In this document: positions 1-7,682 of the stretch, piece by piece | How positions within the stretch are numbered: the stretch's first letter is position 1 | How the letters are laid out: each line of letters opens with the position of its first letter | From: Allobosea robiniae | GTDB taxonomy: Bacteria; Pseudomonadota; Alphaproteobacteria; Rhizobiales; Beijerinckiaceae | Reading direction: 5' to 3' | Assembly: GCF_900102525.1 (NCBI RefSeq) | Contig: NZ_FNBZ01000010.1 | Span: forward strand, 1 to 64,000 | Length of the DNA stretch: 64,000 nucleotides | Program-made: the position numbers and the translations under genes | Notes under the pieces: generated by a model | What the model saw: the letters and a program-made list of their open reading frames with translations, nothing else | The model's database searches: none | What the model was told of the DNA's origin: nothing

Positions 1-393
1 CGCATCACCCGCGTCCACGGCCCCTTCGTCTCGGACAGCGAGGTCGAGAAGGTCGTGGCCCATCTCAAGACCCAAGGCCGGCCGCAATATCTCGATGCCG
101 TCACCTCCGAGGAGGACGAGGGCGCTGAGGACGAGGACGGCGCCGTCTTCGACAAGACCGGCATGGGTTCAGTCGAGAGCGACGACCCCTACGAGCAGGC
201 GGTCGCGGTCGTGCTGCGGGACAAGAAGGCCTCGACCTCCTACATCCAGCGCCGCCTCCAGATCGGCTACAACCGCGCCGCCTCCATCATGGAGCGCATG
301 GAGAACGAGGGCATCGTCGGACCCGCTAACCACGCCGGAAAACGCGAAATCCTCGGGGAAAGCGCTCGCCCGCGCGACGAAGACGACGACTGA
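1..393 (+). CDS. ftsK: DNA translocase FtsK, C-terminal end (5' truncated by window)
   Basis: The frame is open from base 1 and ends at a TGA, giving the last 130 residues. An acidic linker (about residues 38-60) is followed by the winged-helix gamma domain, recognised from SYIQRRLQIGYNRAA and the following MERME. In FtsK this domain reads polar KOPS sequences and activates XerCD recombination at the septum. The ATPase core and membrane segments lie upstream of the window. The stop codon sits in one arm of a hairpin shared with the convergent gene. Family identity is secure; nothing can be said about the missing part. Confidence 0.93.
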   Translation, partial: RITRVHGPFVSDSEVEKVVAHLKTQGRPQYLDAVTSEEDEGAEDEDGAVFDKTGMGSVESDDPYEQAVAVVLRDKKASTSYIQRRLQIGYNRAASIMERMENEGIVGPANHAGKREILGESARPRDEDDD

Positions 394-413
394 GCGGCGG
401 CGGCTGCCGCTCA
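391..413. terminator. Bidirectional hairpin enclosing two convergent stop codons
   Basis: TGAGCGGC (391-398) and GCCGCTCA (406-413) form a perfect 8-bp stem with a 7-base loop. The first TGA is the ftsK stop and the last TCA is the complement of the stop of the opposing phosphatase gene. There is no clear T-tract on either side, so a role as an intrinsic terminator is inferred from position and symmetry. Confidence 0.5.
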
Positions 414-1235
414 GTCCAATAGGGTCGATCGAATTTCCTGCCAGCTCGCCTCATCAGGCGCGCAGAGCAGCCCGGCCGAGCGCTCGGTCGGTGTATAGAG
501 CCGGCCGTCGAGCAGGCGCGCATGGCCGCCGGCTTCGCTGTAGAGCAGCACGCCCGGCGCATGGTCCCAGGGATTGAGGACGCCATAGAGCAGGAATTGC
601 AGGCGCCCCGCCGCAGCCAAACGATATTCCTGCCCGCAGCAGCGCAGCGAGCCGACTTCGAGGAAGGCGGGGAAGCGGCCGGGAAGCGTGCTGCGCAGCG
701 GCTCGGGGAAATATTGCCAGCTCGCCATCCCGTTCATATGCCGTATCGCGACGGGCGCTGCGACACGCAGGTCGCGGCTCGCGCCATCCGCGCGGCTGAG
801 CCATGCGCCGCCGCCGCGCAGTGCCATGGCGCTGTCCTCGGCGGCGGGGTCATGGATCACGGCGGCGGCGATCTCGCCCTTGATGATGACGGCTGCCATC
901 ACCGCGAAGAGAGACAAATCGCTGGCGTAGTTCAGCGTGCCGTCGATCGGGTCGATGACGAAGGCGAGATCGGCTTGTGCCAGCTTTTCGAGCAGCGAGG
1001 GATCTTTCGTGACCCCTTCCTCGCAGATCAGCGCGGCGCCGGGAAAGGCCTTGGCCAGCTCGGCGCAGATGAAGCGCTCGGCCGCTTCGTCGGCTTCCGT
1101 GACGAGGTCGACCGGGTTCTGCTTGGCGCGGATATCGCCATCCGCCAACCGGCGGAAACGCGGCATTACCTCGCGCCGCGCCGCCTCGCGCAGGATCGCG
1201 TCGAGCTGCTCGTGATCCTGCCGGGTGAAGATCAT
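411..1235 (-). CDS. Inositol monophosphatase family protein
   Basis: 274 residues, the usual length for the IMPase/FBPase-like superfamily of Mg2+-dependent phosphomonoesterases. Visible metal-site motifs are DLVTEAD (about 43-49), the EE pair at 72-73, DPIDGTLNY (95-103) and a late WDHAPG segment with the trailing EAGG. Substrates in the family include inositol phosphate, histidinol phosphate and PAP, so the exact substrate is not set by sequence alone. The start overlaps the stop of the upstream EEP-family gene (ATGA), making it the last gene of the transporter operon. A role in dephosphorylating an imported compound is inference from this coupling. Confidence 0.85.
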   Translation of the reverse strand: MIFTRQDHEQLDAILREAARREVMPRFRRLADGDIRAKQNPVDLVTEADEAAERFICAELAKAFPGAALICEEGVTKDPSLLEKLAQADLAFVIDPIDGTLNYASDLSLFAVMAAVIIKGEIAAAVIHDPAAEDSAMALRGGGAWLSRADGASRDLRVAAPVAIRHMNGMASWQYFPEPLRSTLPGRFPAFLEVGSLRCCGQEYRLAAAGRLQFLLYGVLNPWDHAPGVLLYSEAGGHARLLDGRLYTPTERSAGLLCAPDEASWQEIRSTLLD

Positions 1236-2074
1236 CCGAGGTCGAACTCGACCAGGATCGGCTGGTGATCCGAGGCTCGCGTCTCGATGTCGTAGGTGAT
1301 CGAACGCGCCCGCTGGGCGAGGTCCGGCGTCGCCAGCACGAAGTCGAGACAGCCCGGCGGGCCGTAGGTCTGGTCGCAGATGAAGGCGGAGGGCGGATGC
1401 GGTTCCGAGCCCTTCAGCACCGGCCAGAGATCGATCAGCGGCGGCACATCGCCCTCGAACGGAGCGAGCAACTGCGTCAGCCCGGCATCGTCCGGGCGCA
1501 TGTTGAAGTCGCCAGTCAGGATCGCGCTCGCGGCATTTGGGGTCGGCGCATAGGTGTGTGGGCCGGCTGCACGCGGCGTTACCTGCCGCGCGGCGGCCAT
1601 GCGGTGGATCTGCCGGATGCCTTCGACCTGGGCGGCCCGCAATATGGGCGAAGAGTATTCCAGATGGGTCGTCATCACCCGGATCGGGCCGAAGGGCGTC
1701 TCGACCATCGCCTCGACCAGCACGCGTGGCATGTTGCGCGTCGCTGCCGCTTCCCAGGGCAGGACATGGCGCAGCGCCTGCGCCACGGGTAGCCGCGACA
1801 GGACGAGATTGCCGAAGCGCTTGCGGCCGCCTGCGCCGTCCGGGATATCGACGCCGATCGCCTCGATCGGGGTGAAGCCCGGCAGCAACTCGCTGAACAG
1901 GGCGAACTGGTCGGTGCGGTCATTGCCGTCGAGATCGGGGAAATTGGCCGCGACCTCCTGCAGGCAGAGCACGTCGAAATCCGCCATCTGCCGGGCGTGG
2001 TCGATGATGCGATGCGGGTCGACCTTGTGGTCGACGCCGCGGGCCCATTGGATGTTCCAGGTGATCAGTTTCAT
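1232..2074 (-). CDS. Endonuclease/exonuclease/phosphatase (EEP) family protein
   Basis: 280 residues with the ordered EEP motifs: TWNIQW at the N-terminus, the metal-binding glutamate in LQEV (Glu40), GDFN near residue 190, and SDHQPI near the C-terminus. The superfamily includes DNases, sphingomyelinases and inositol polyphosphate phosphatases, all cleaving phosphoester bonds. No signal peptide is seen, so it is probably cytoplasmic. It sits 14 bases after the permease gene and overlaps the phosphatase gene by ATGA. I infer a phosphodiesterase acting on a substrate imported by the adjacent ABC system, replacing the UgpQ-type enzyme of classical ugp operons. A nuclease role cannot be excluded. 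Confidence 0.82.
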   Translation of the reverse strand: MKLITWNIQWARGVDHKVDPHRIIDHARQMADFDVLCLQEVAANFPDLDGNDRTDQFALFSELLPGFTPIEAIGVDIPDGAGGRKRFGNLVLSRLPVAQALRHVLPWEAAATRNMPRVLVEAMVETPFGPIRVMTTHLEYSSPILRAAQVEGIRQIHRMAAARQVTPRAAGPHTYAPTPNAASAILTGDFNMRPDDAGLTQLLAPFEGDVPPLIDLWPVLKGSEPHPPSAFICDQTYGPPGCLDFVLATPDLAQRARSITYDIETRASDHQPILVEFDLG

Positions 2075-2088
2075 CGGCGTATCGGTCG

Positions 2089-2952
2089 TTACTTGATACC
2101 CGCGCGCATGAAGCTCTGCACGAACTGGCGCTGGAACAGCAGGAAGCCGACGAGCAGCGGCGCCGAGGTCATCAATGTCGCCGCGCAGATCACAGCCCAG
2201 TCGATGCCCTGGTCGGCCGAGGAGAAGACCTGCAGGCCGACGGTCAGCGGCCGCGATTCCACGGAGTTTGTGACGAGCAGCGGCCAGAGGAAGTTGTTCC
2301 AGTGATAGCTGACCGAAACGAGGCCGTAGGCGATGTAGGTCGGCTTCGCCAGCGGGACATAGACCCGCATCAGCACCTGCAGCGGGCTCGCGCCCTCGAC
2401 GCGCGCGGCGTCGTCGAGTTCCTTCGGCACGGTCTTGAAGGTCTGGCGCAGCAGGAAGATGCCGAAGGCCGAGGCGATATAGGGCAGGGCGATCGCCGGA
2501 ATCGTGTCGATCAGGTTGAGCTTGGCGAGCGTGCGGTAGTTCTCGACGATCAGCGCGTCCGGCATGATCATCAGCTGCGCCAGGATCAGCACGAAGGCGA
2601 TGTCGCGGCCCCAGAAATCCTGCCGTGCCAGCGCATAGGCGGCGAGCGTGCCCAGCACGATCTGGAAAACGAGGATCAGGGTGACCAGGATGAAGGTGTT
2701 GAGGAAATAGCGGGCGAAGGGCGCGGCTGCCCAGGCGCGGGTGAAATTGTCCAGCGTCAGCGGCGCGGTCAGCACGAAGCGGGTGGTGTATTCGGCCGGG
2801 TGGAACGCCGCCCAGACGGCATAGGCGAGCGGCAGCACCCAGAGCAGGGCGAGCAGGATCGCCCCGGTCGATTCCAGCGTGAGCGCGAGGCCCTTGGGCG
2901 CATAGGGGTCAGTCCGCGTCGCGGCCGGGGCGGGTTGCGTCGCAGCGCTCAT
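2089..2952 (-). CDS. Carbohydrate/glycerophosphate ABC transporter permease (UgpE/MalG type)
   Basis: 287 residues with about six hydrophobic segments and the BPD permease coupling loop EGASPLQVLMRVYVPLAKP, which fits the EAA consensus of family CUT1 permeases. The N-terminus is cytoplasmic and proline/alanine rich. It is the inner-membrane partner of the permease upstream, which it overlaps by 4 bases (ATGA). Together with the solute-binding protein and ATPase at 3838-6218 it forms a complete importer. Substrate is not determinable from the permease. Confidence 0.87.
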   Translation of the reverse strand: MSAATQPAPAATRTDPYAPKGLALTLESTGAILLALLWVLPLAYAVWAAFHPAEYTTRFVLTAPLTLDNFTRAWAAAPFARYFLNTFILVTLILVFQIVLGTLAAYALARQDFWGRDIAFVLILAQLMIMPDALIVENYRTLAKLNLIDTIPAIALPYIASAFGIFLLRQTFKTVPKELDDAARVEGASPLQVLMRVYVPLAKPTYIAYGLVSVSYHWNNFLWPLLVTNSVESRPLTVGLQVFSSADQGIDWAVICAATLMTSAPLLVGFLLFQRQFVQSFMRAGIK

Positions 2953-3827
2953 TGGTAGTGCGTCCTGCGTTCGAGCCAGCCGTACTGGACGAAGGCGACG
3001 AGCGCGAGCAGCGCCAGCAGCACGCAGGTCAGCGTCGCCGCATAGGCCGTGTCCCAGAAGCCGAAGCCGACCTGATAGATGTAGAACAGCAGCAGTGTCG
3101 TCGCGTTATCCGGGCCGCCGCGCGTCATCACGAAGACATGGTCGACCATGCGGAAGGCGTTGATCACGGCATTGATCAGCACGAACAGCGTCGTCGGCAT
3201 CAAGAGCGGGAACTGGATGCGCCGGAAGAAGGTCCAGCGCGAGGCGCCCTCGATCGCCGCCGCCTCGCCGAGGCTGGGCGGAATCGCCTGCAGCGCCGCG
3301 AGATAGAAGATCATGAAGAAGCCGGCTTCCTTCCAGATCGCGACGATGGTGATCGCGTAGAGCGCGGTGTCCTGCGAGCCCAGCCAGTTGGTCGAACGCG
3401 CGCCGAACAGGCCGGTGATCTGCTCCAGCAGCCCGTATTGCGGCGTGTAGAAGAACAGCCAGATATTGGCGACCGCGATCATCGGCAGGATCGTCGGCGT
3501 GAAGAAGGCCATGCGCACGAGCGTGCGCCCCGCGATCCTGTCGTTGACCCAGACCGCCATCAAGAGCGCCAGCGCGATCGATGTCGGGATCGTGCCGAGC
3601 GCGAACCAGAGATTGTTGCTCATCGCCTTCCAGAAGATCGGGTCGGCGAGCATCTGCTGGTAGTTCTCGAGCCCGATGAAACGCGCCGGGCGGCGCGCCT
3701 TCGGTGTCGAATGGAAGCTCTCGATGAAGCTCGCGACCGCGGGCCAATGTGTGAACAGGGCCAGGCAAGCCATGGCCGGCAGCAGGAGCAGCCAGCCATG
3801 GATCGTCGCGGTCGCGCGGTTCGTCAT
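2949..3827 (-). CDS. Carbohydrate/glycerophosphate ABC transporter permease (UgpA/MalF type)
   Basis: 292 residues, six predicted transmembrane segments starting with a long hydrophobic helix at about 10-32 (HGWLLLLPAMACLALF). The EAA loop is EAAAIEGASRWTFFRRIQFP, typical of CUT1 permeases paired with a MalG/UgpE protein. It begins 10 bases after the stop of the solute-binding protein gene and ends overlapping its partner permease. Family is clear; the specific substrate is inferred only from operon context (phosphoester-cleaving enzymes downstream). Confidence 0.87.
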   Translation of the reverse strand: MTNRATATIHGWLLLLPAMACLALFTHWPAVASFIESFHSTPKARRPARFIGLENYQQMLADPIFWKAMSNNLWFALGTIPTSIALALLMAVWVNDRIAGRTLVRMAFFTPTILPMIAVANIWLFFYTPQYGLLEQITGLFGARSTNWLGSQDTALYAITIVAIWKEAGFFMIFYLAALQAIPPSLGEAAAIEGASRWTFFRRIQFPLLMPTTLFVLINAVINAFRMVDHVFVMTRGGPDNATTLLLFYIYQVGFGFWDTAYAATLTCVLLALLALVAFVQYGWLERRTHYQ

Positions 3828-3837
3828 CTGGGCGGGA

Positions 3838-5127
3838 TCAGCGATAGGCCTTGAGGATGCGCTCGGCCTCGGCCTGCGCGTCCTCCATCGCCTTCTGCGG
3901 CGCCTTGGTGCCGGTCAGAGCCGCCTGCAACCCGTCGTTCAGCGCCTTGGTGACGCGCTGGTTCTCATGGGTCGAGAGTTCGGCCACCGCGCTCGACAGC
4001 TGGTCGCGCGCGACGATCGCCGGCGGGAAGTCGGCGACGTATTTCTTCATCGCCTCGGTCTCGTAGGCGGCCGGCGTCACGCCGACATAGCCGGTATCGA
4101 TGCTCCACTGCGCGGCGCGCTCGGGCGTGGTGATCCAGCGCACGAACTTGAAGGCGGCTTCCTGCTCGGCCTTCGTCGCCTTCTTGGAGAGGTAGAAATT
4201 GCCGCCGCCGGTCGGGCTGCCCGGCTTCTTTCCGGCAGGCAGTACCCCGACGCCGAAGGGGAACTTGGCGTTGGCGCGGACATTGGTCAGGTTGCCGGTG
4301 GTGGTCCACATCATCGCGACCTTCTTCTCGAAGAAGTCGCGCGGCGTGGTGCCCCATTCGACGATGCCGGGCGGGTGAACCTTGTGCTTCTGCGCGAGGT
4401 CGACCCAGTATTGCAGCGCCTCGACCACGCCCGGATTGGCGTAATCGGTCTTGTCGCCCGCACTGTTGGCGAGGATCGCGCCGGCCTGCGTGGTCAGGCC
4501 CTGGAACAGCCAGTAGGGGAAGCCGGAGGAGGGGATCTGGATGCCCCATTGCGTGGTGTTGCCGGAGGCGTCGCGCTTGGTCAGCTTCTGCGCGAACTCG
4601 ACCTGCTCGGCCCAGGTCTTCGGCGGCTTCTCGGGGTCGAGCCCGGCTTCCTTGAACAGCTCCTTGTTCCAGTAGAGCACCACGGTGGAGCGCTGGAACG
4701 GGATGCCCCAGGTCTTGCCGCCGGTCTGGCTGTTTTCCATGAAGCCCGGATAGAAGCCGGCGAGCCACTTCTTGTCCTCGTCGGTCTTGATGAAGTCGTC
4801 GAAGGGCACGATCGCCTCTTCGTCGATCAGTGTGAACATGTCGGTCGACAGCAGGACCGAGAGCACCGGCGGCGTGCCGCTCTTGTGTGCGGTCAGCGCC
4901 TTGACGATGGTCTCCTGATAGGTGCCGGCATAGATCGGCTTCAGCTTGATCGACGGATTGTCCTTCTCGAAGCCGGCGGCGTAGTTGTCGATCAGCTTGG
5001 TGATCGGCCCGCCGACGGCGACCGGATAGAAGAACGAGAGCTCGGTGCTCTGCGCCCGGGCGATGCCGGGAAGAGCGGTCGCGCCCGCAAGGGCAGCGGT
5101 GCCGCCAAGAAATTCACGCCTGTCCAT
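3838..5127 (-). CDS. ABC transporter extracellular solute-binding protein (UgpB-like)
   Basis: 429 residues. The N-terminus MDRREFLGGTAALAGATALP followed by ARAQS is a twin-arginine-like signal (DRREFLGG) with a likely AxA cleavage near residue 25. The body is a cluster-D/family-1 binding protein with features such as YAGTYQETIVKAL and WGIPFQRSTVVLYWNK, the latter characteristic of UgpB-like glycerol-3-phosphate or glycerophosphodiester binders. It lies between the ATPase and permease genes. The Tat-type leader suggests export in a folded state; this is inference from the RR motif. Confidence 0.85.
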   Translation of the reverse strand: MDRREFLGGTAALAGATALPGIARAQSTELSFFYPVAVGGPITKLIDNYAAGFEKDNPSIKLKPIYAGTYQETIVKALTAHKSGTPPVLSVLLSTDMFTLIDEEAIVPFDDFIKTDEDKKWLAGFYPGFMENSQTGGKTWGIPFQRSTVVLYWNKELFKEAGLDPEKPPKTWAEQVEFAQKLTKRDASGNTTQWGIQIPSSGFPYWLFQGLTTQAGAILANSAGDKTDYANPGVVEALQYWVDLAQKHKVHPPGIVEWGTTPRDFFEKKVAMMWTTTGNLTNVRANAKFPFGVGVLPAGKKPGSPTGGGNFYLSKKATKAEQEAAFKFVRWITTPERAAQWSIDTGYVGVTPAAYETEAMKKYVADFPPAIVARDQLSSAVAELSTHENQRVTKALNDGLQAALTGTKAPQKAMEDAQAEAERILKAYR

Positions 5128-5180
5128 GATGTCCTCTCTCCCTTGTTGGGATGGTCCGCACGTCCGACGCTCCGGCCGGT

Positions 5181-6218
5181 TCAGTTGCGAACCACCTTCC
5201 GTTCCGACGCCTGGTCGAACCAGTGCAGCGCCGATTGTGACAACGTGATGTAGACCGGTTCGCCGGCTGTGGCCCGCACTTTGCCGGGCCGCTTGACGAT
5301 GAAGGAATGCCCGTCGATGCGGGTTTCGAGCAGCGTATCCGAGCCGAGATACTCGACCGCGACGACATCGGCGGCAATGCCGCGCTCGGTGATCTCGACC
5401 ATCTCGGGGCGGATGCCGACCGCGAGGCTCTCGGGGTCGAGGTCATCGAGGGCGGTGATCGCGCCGCCGCGCGCCTGCACGGTCGCGAGCGGCAGCACGT
5501 TCATCGGCGGCGTGCCGACGAAGCGGGCCGCGAAGATCGTCGCCGGGTTCTCGTAGAGCACGTCCGGCGGAGCATCCTGCTCGATCCGGCCGTTGCGCAT
5601 CAGCACGACCTGGTCGGCCATGGTCATCGCCTCGACCTGATCGTGGGTGACATAGACCATGGTCATGCCGAGCCGCTGCTGCAATTCGCGGATCTCGCGG
5701 CGCATCTCGACGCGCAACTGGGCGTCGAGGTTCGAAAGTGGCTCGTCCATCAGGCAGACCGGCGCCTCGGCGACGATGGCGCGGCCGAGCGCGACGCGCT
5801 GCTGCTGGCCGCCGGAGAGCTGCGAGGGCTTGCGCTCGAGCAGGGCGGAAAGGCCGAGGATCGAGGCGGCGCGGGCGAGGCGTTCGTCGCGCTCGGCACG
5901 CCCGACCTTGCGGACCTTGAGGCCGAACATGATGTTCTCCGCGACGCTCAGATGCGGGAACAGCGCGTAGTTCTGGAAGACCATGGCGATGCCGCGCTGC
6001 GAGGGCGAGGCATGGGTGACGTCGCGCCCGCCGATCGCGATCGTGCCGCTGCTGGTCTCCTCGAGCCCGGCGATCAGCCTGAGCGTGGTCGACTTTCCGC
6101 AGCCGGACGGGCCGAGCAATGCGACGAGATTGCCGCCCTCGACGGTGAAGCTGATGGCATCGACGGCGGCAGCACCACCCCAGCTCTTCGAAACCGTCTT
6201 CAGCGCTACAGAAACCAT
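5181..6218 (-). CDS. ABC transporter ATP-binding protein (UgpC/MalK type)
   Basis: 345 residues. The Walker A motif is GPSGCGKST, the signature LSGGQQQR, Walker B is CLMDEPLSNLD, and the switch histidine is in VTHDQVEA. After about residue 235 comes a C-terminal OB-fold (MOBE/TOBE) domain, as in UgpC and MalK. It is the first gene of the six-gene operon 6218-411, transcribed leftward; 53 bases separate it from the binding-protein gene. As in the family it energises the two downstream permeases. Confidence 0.88.
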   Translation of the reverse strand: MVSVALKTVSKSWGGAAAVDAISFTVEGGNLVALLGPSGCGKSTTLRLIAGLEETSSGTIAIGGRDVTHASPSQRGIAMVFQNYALFPHLSVAENIMFGLKVRKVGRAERDERLARAASILGLSALLERKPSQLSGGQQQRVALGRAIVAEAPVCLMDEPLSNLDAQLRVEMRREIRELQQRLGMTMVYVTHDQVEAMTMADQVVLMRNGRIEQDAPPDVLYENPATIFAARFVGTPPMNVLPLATVQARGGAITALDDLDPESLAVGIRPEMVEITERGIAADVVAVEYLGSDTLLETRIDGHSFIVKRPGKVRATAGEPVYITLSQSALHWFDQASERKVVRN

Positions 6219-6373
6219 TCGTGATCCGGTGGGCCGAGGTCATGTTGAGCCGGCACAGCAGCGCTGCGCCGGCATGGCGTCAGCGGAGATGACGTGAAAA
6301 TGCTTCCCCGCACAAGAGGTCGTGGCCCGCCGATGGGGTGGTGCACAGGTTCGCTCGTGCCGTGCGGGGACTG
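6219..6373. other. 155-base spacer upstream of the Ugp-like operon
   Basis: No convincing gene. It must hold the promoter of the leftward operon starting at 6218, but I cannot define -35/-10 boxes with confidence. An 8-bp inverted repeat (CCCCGCAC at 6306-6313, GTGCGGGG at 6362-6369) has a 48-base loop, too long for a standard terminator. Confidence 0.4.
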
Positions 6374-7660
6374 TCAGCCGGCTTGCCCGCCATGGCGCCT
6401 GAGGAAGGCAAGCGCTGCCTCCCAGGCACCGGCATTAGCCGCGGCATTTGCCGCCGGCGTGCCGCCCATCGTGGTCGCGATGCCGCTGACCGGGTGACGA
6501 TGGGCGATGCGCGTCGCGGGCACATGAGGAAACAGGATGGAATGGCCGGCCGCGGGCCAGTTTTTCCAGAGAACCTCATGCGAATGCCCCGCCGCGAGCA
6601 GGCTCGACTGCACGATCAGCGAATAGAGATCGGAAGGCCACGCCCCGTCATCACCGCCGGACAGCAGTAGCACCGGCCCGGCGATCCGCTCCACCGGGAT
6701 GCGGGCGCGGGCCATTGCGGCGGGATCACTGAGCGCGGTCCGCATCGCATCGGCATTGCGACGCATTTCGGTCGCCTCGTCATAGGGCTTCCAGCTCGCG
6801 CTGGCGTTGTCCTGCCATTGATGGACGAGCGGCTTGCCGTCGAGCGTCCAGCAGGGACCATCACGACCGAGGCCTGGAGCCGGATCGGCGGCGGCCTGCC
6901 CGCCATGAACGAAGGCGCTCGGCACATAGCCCAGCACGCCTGAGACCTTGTCGGGGAAGGTTGCACCGAGCAGGAGCGCCAGTTCGCCGCCGCGCGATTG
7001 CCCGGCGACGGCGACGAAATCGTTCTTCGGGCGAACGCGGGCACGCAGCCAGTCGAGGCCACGGGCGAAATATTCAAGCGGCGTGTTCGAGATGTATTTC
7101 GGCAGGCCGGGCGCGCCGAAATAGCCGAGCGCCAGCGCAGCCACACCGCGCGAGGCCCAGAGCGCTGCGCGCGGCTCGTTGATACCGCCGCCCGAGCCGT
7201 TCAGAATCATGATCGCCGGGTACGGACCTTCGCCGGCCGGCAGGAACAGCGTTCCGACGAGCCCATCCTCGGCGAGGGGATGCCGCGTCACGCCGTCCGC
7301 CATCAGTGTCTGGCTGAAGCATCCGGAAGCGATGGGCTCACCGCCGACATGGGCGGTGAGCGTGGTTTCGAGCGGGCGGGACAGGTCGGCCGGGAACAGC
7401 TCGCCTTGGCCGGTCTGCGCCCAGACCAGCCCCATCGCCGCGACGCCCGCGTAGTCGCCGCGCAGGGGCGCATCACGTTCGAGGTCGATGCTGCCGTCGG
7501 CCCCGACCTTGAACACCGCCTGAGCCCGCCAGAGATGACCGTCGCGCGGGGTTTCCGCGGCAATGGTCACCTCTGCGCCCGCCGGCAGCCCTGTCAGGGC
7601 AATCCGGCGGGGTACATCGATCAGGTCGACGGTCGGGCTGATCGAGAAGGCGGCAGCCAT
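6374..7660 (-). CDS. Alpha/beta hydrolase of the acyl-CoA thioesterase/BAAT type
   Basis: 428 residues. The first 125 form a beta-sandwich like the acyl-CoA thioester hydrolase/BAAT N-terminal domain; the rest is an alpha/beta hydrolase with nucleophile elbow GQSRGGE (Ser222), acid in SGGDDG (about Asp337/338) and base in AAGHS (His373). Family members hydrolyse acyl-CoA thioesters or transfer the acyl group to amino acids. No signal peptide is seen. It lies 22 bases after the peptide-type binding protein gene and is the last gene of the operon running from 16595. A role in processing an imported acylated compound is inference. Confidence 0.78.
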   Translation of the reverse strand: MAAAFSISPTVDLIDVPRRIALTGLPAGAEVTIAAETPRDGHLWRAQAVFKVGADGSIDLERDAPLRGDYAGVAAMGLVWAQTGQGELFPADLSRPLETTLTAHVGGEPIASGCFSQTLMADGVTRHPLAEDGLVGTLFLPAGEGPYPAIMILNGSGGGINEPRAALWASRGVAALALGYFGAPGLPKYISNTPLEYFARGLDWLRARVRPKNDFVAVAGQSRGGELALLLGATFPDKVSGVLGYVPSAFVHGGQAAADPAPGLGRDGPCWTLDGKPLVHQWQDNASASWKPYDEATEMRRNADAMRTALSDPAAMARARIPVERIAGPVLLLSGGDDGAWPSDLYSLIVQSSLLAAGHSHEVLWKNWPAAGHSILFPHVPATRIAHRHPVSGIATTMGGTPAANAAANAGAWEAALAFLRRHGGQAG

Positions 7661-7682
7661 GGCGGCGTCCTTAAATCTGGCC

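Noticed and set aside
3676..5253. Rightward open frame of 525 codons opposite the solute-binding protein gene
   Set aside because: Antisense to a well-supported UgpB-like gene; composition is that of a GC shadow with no family motifs.
6306..6369. 8-bp inverted repeat CCCCGCAC/GTGCGGGG as a terminator
   Set aside because: The loop is 48 bases long and there is no T-tract.
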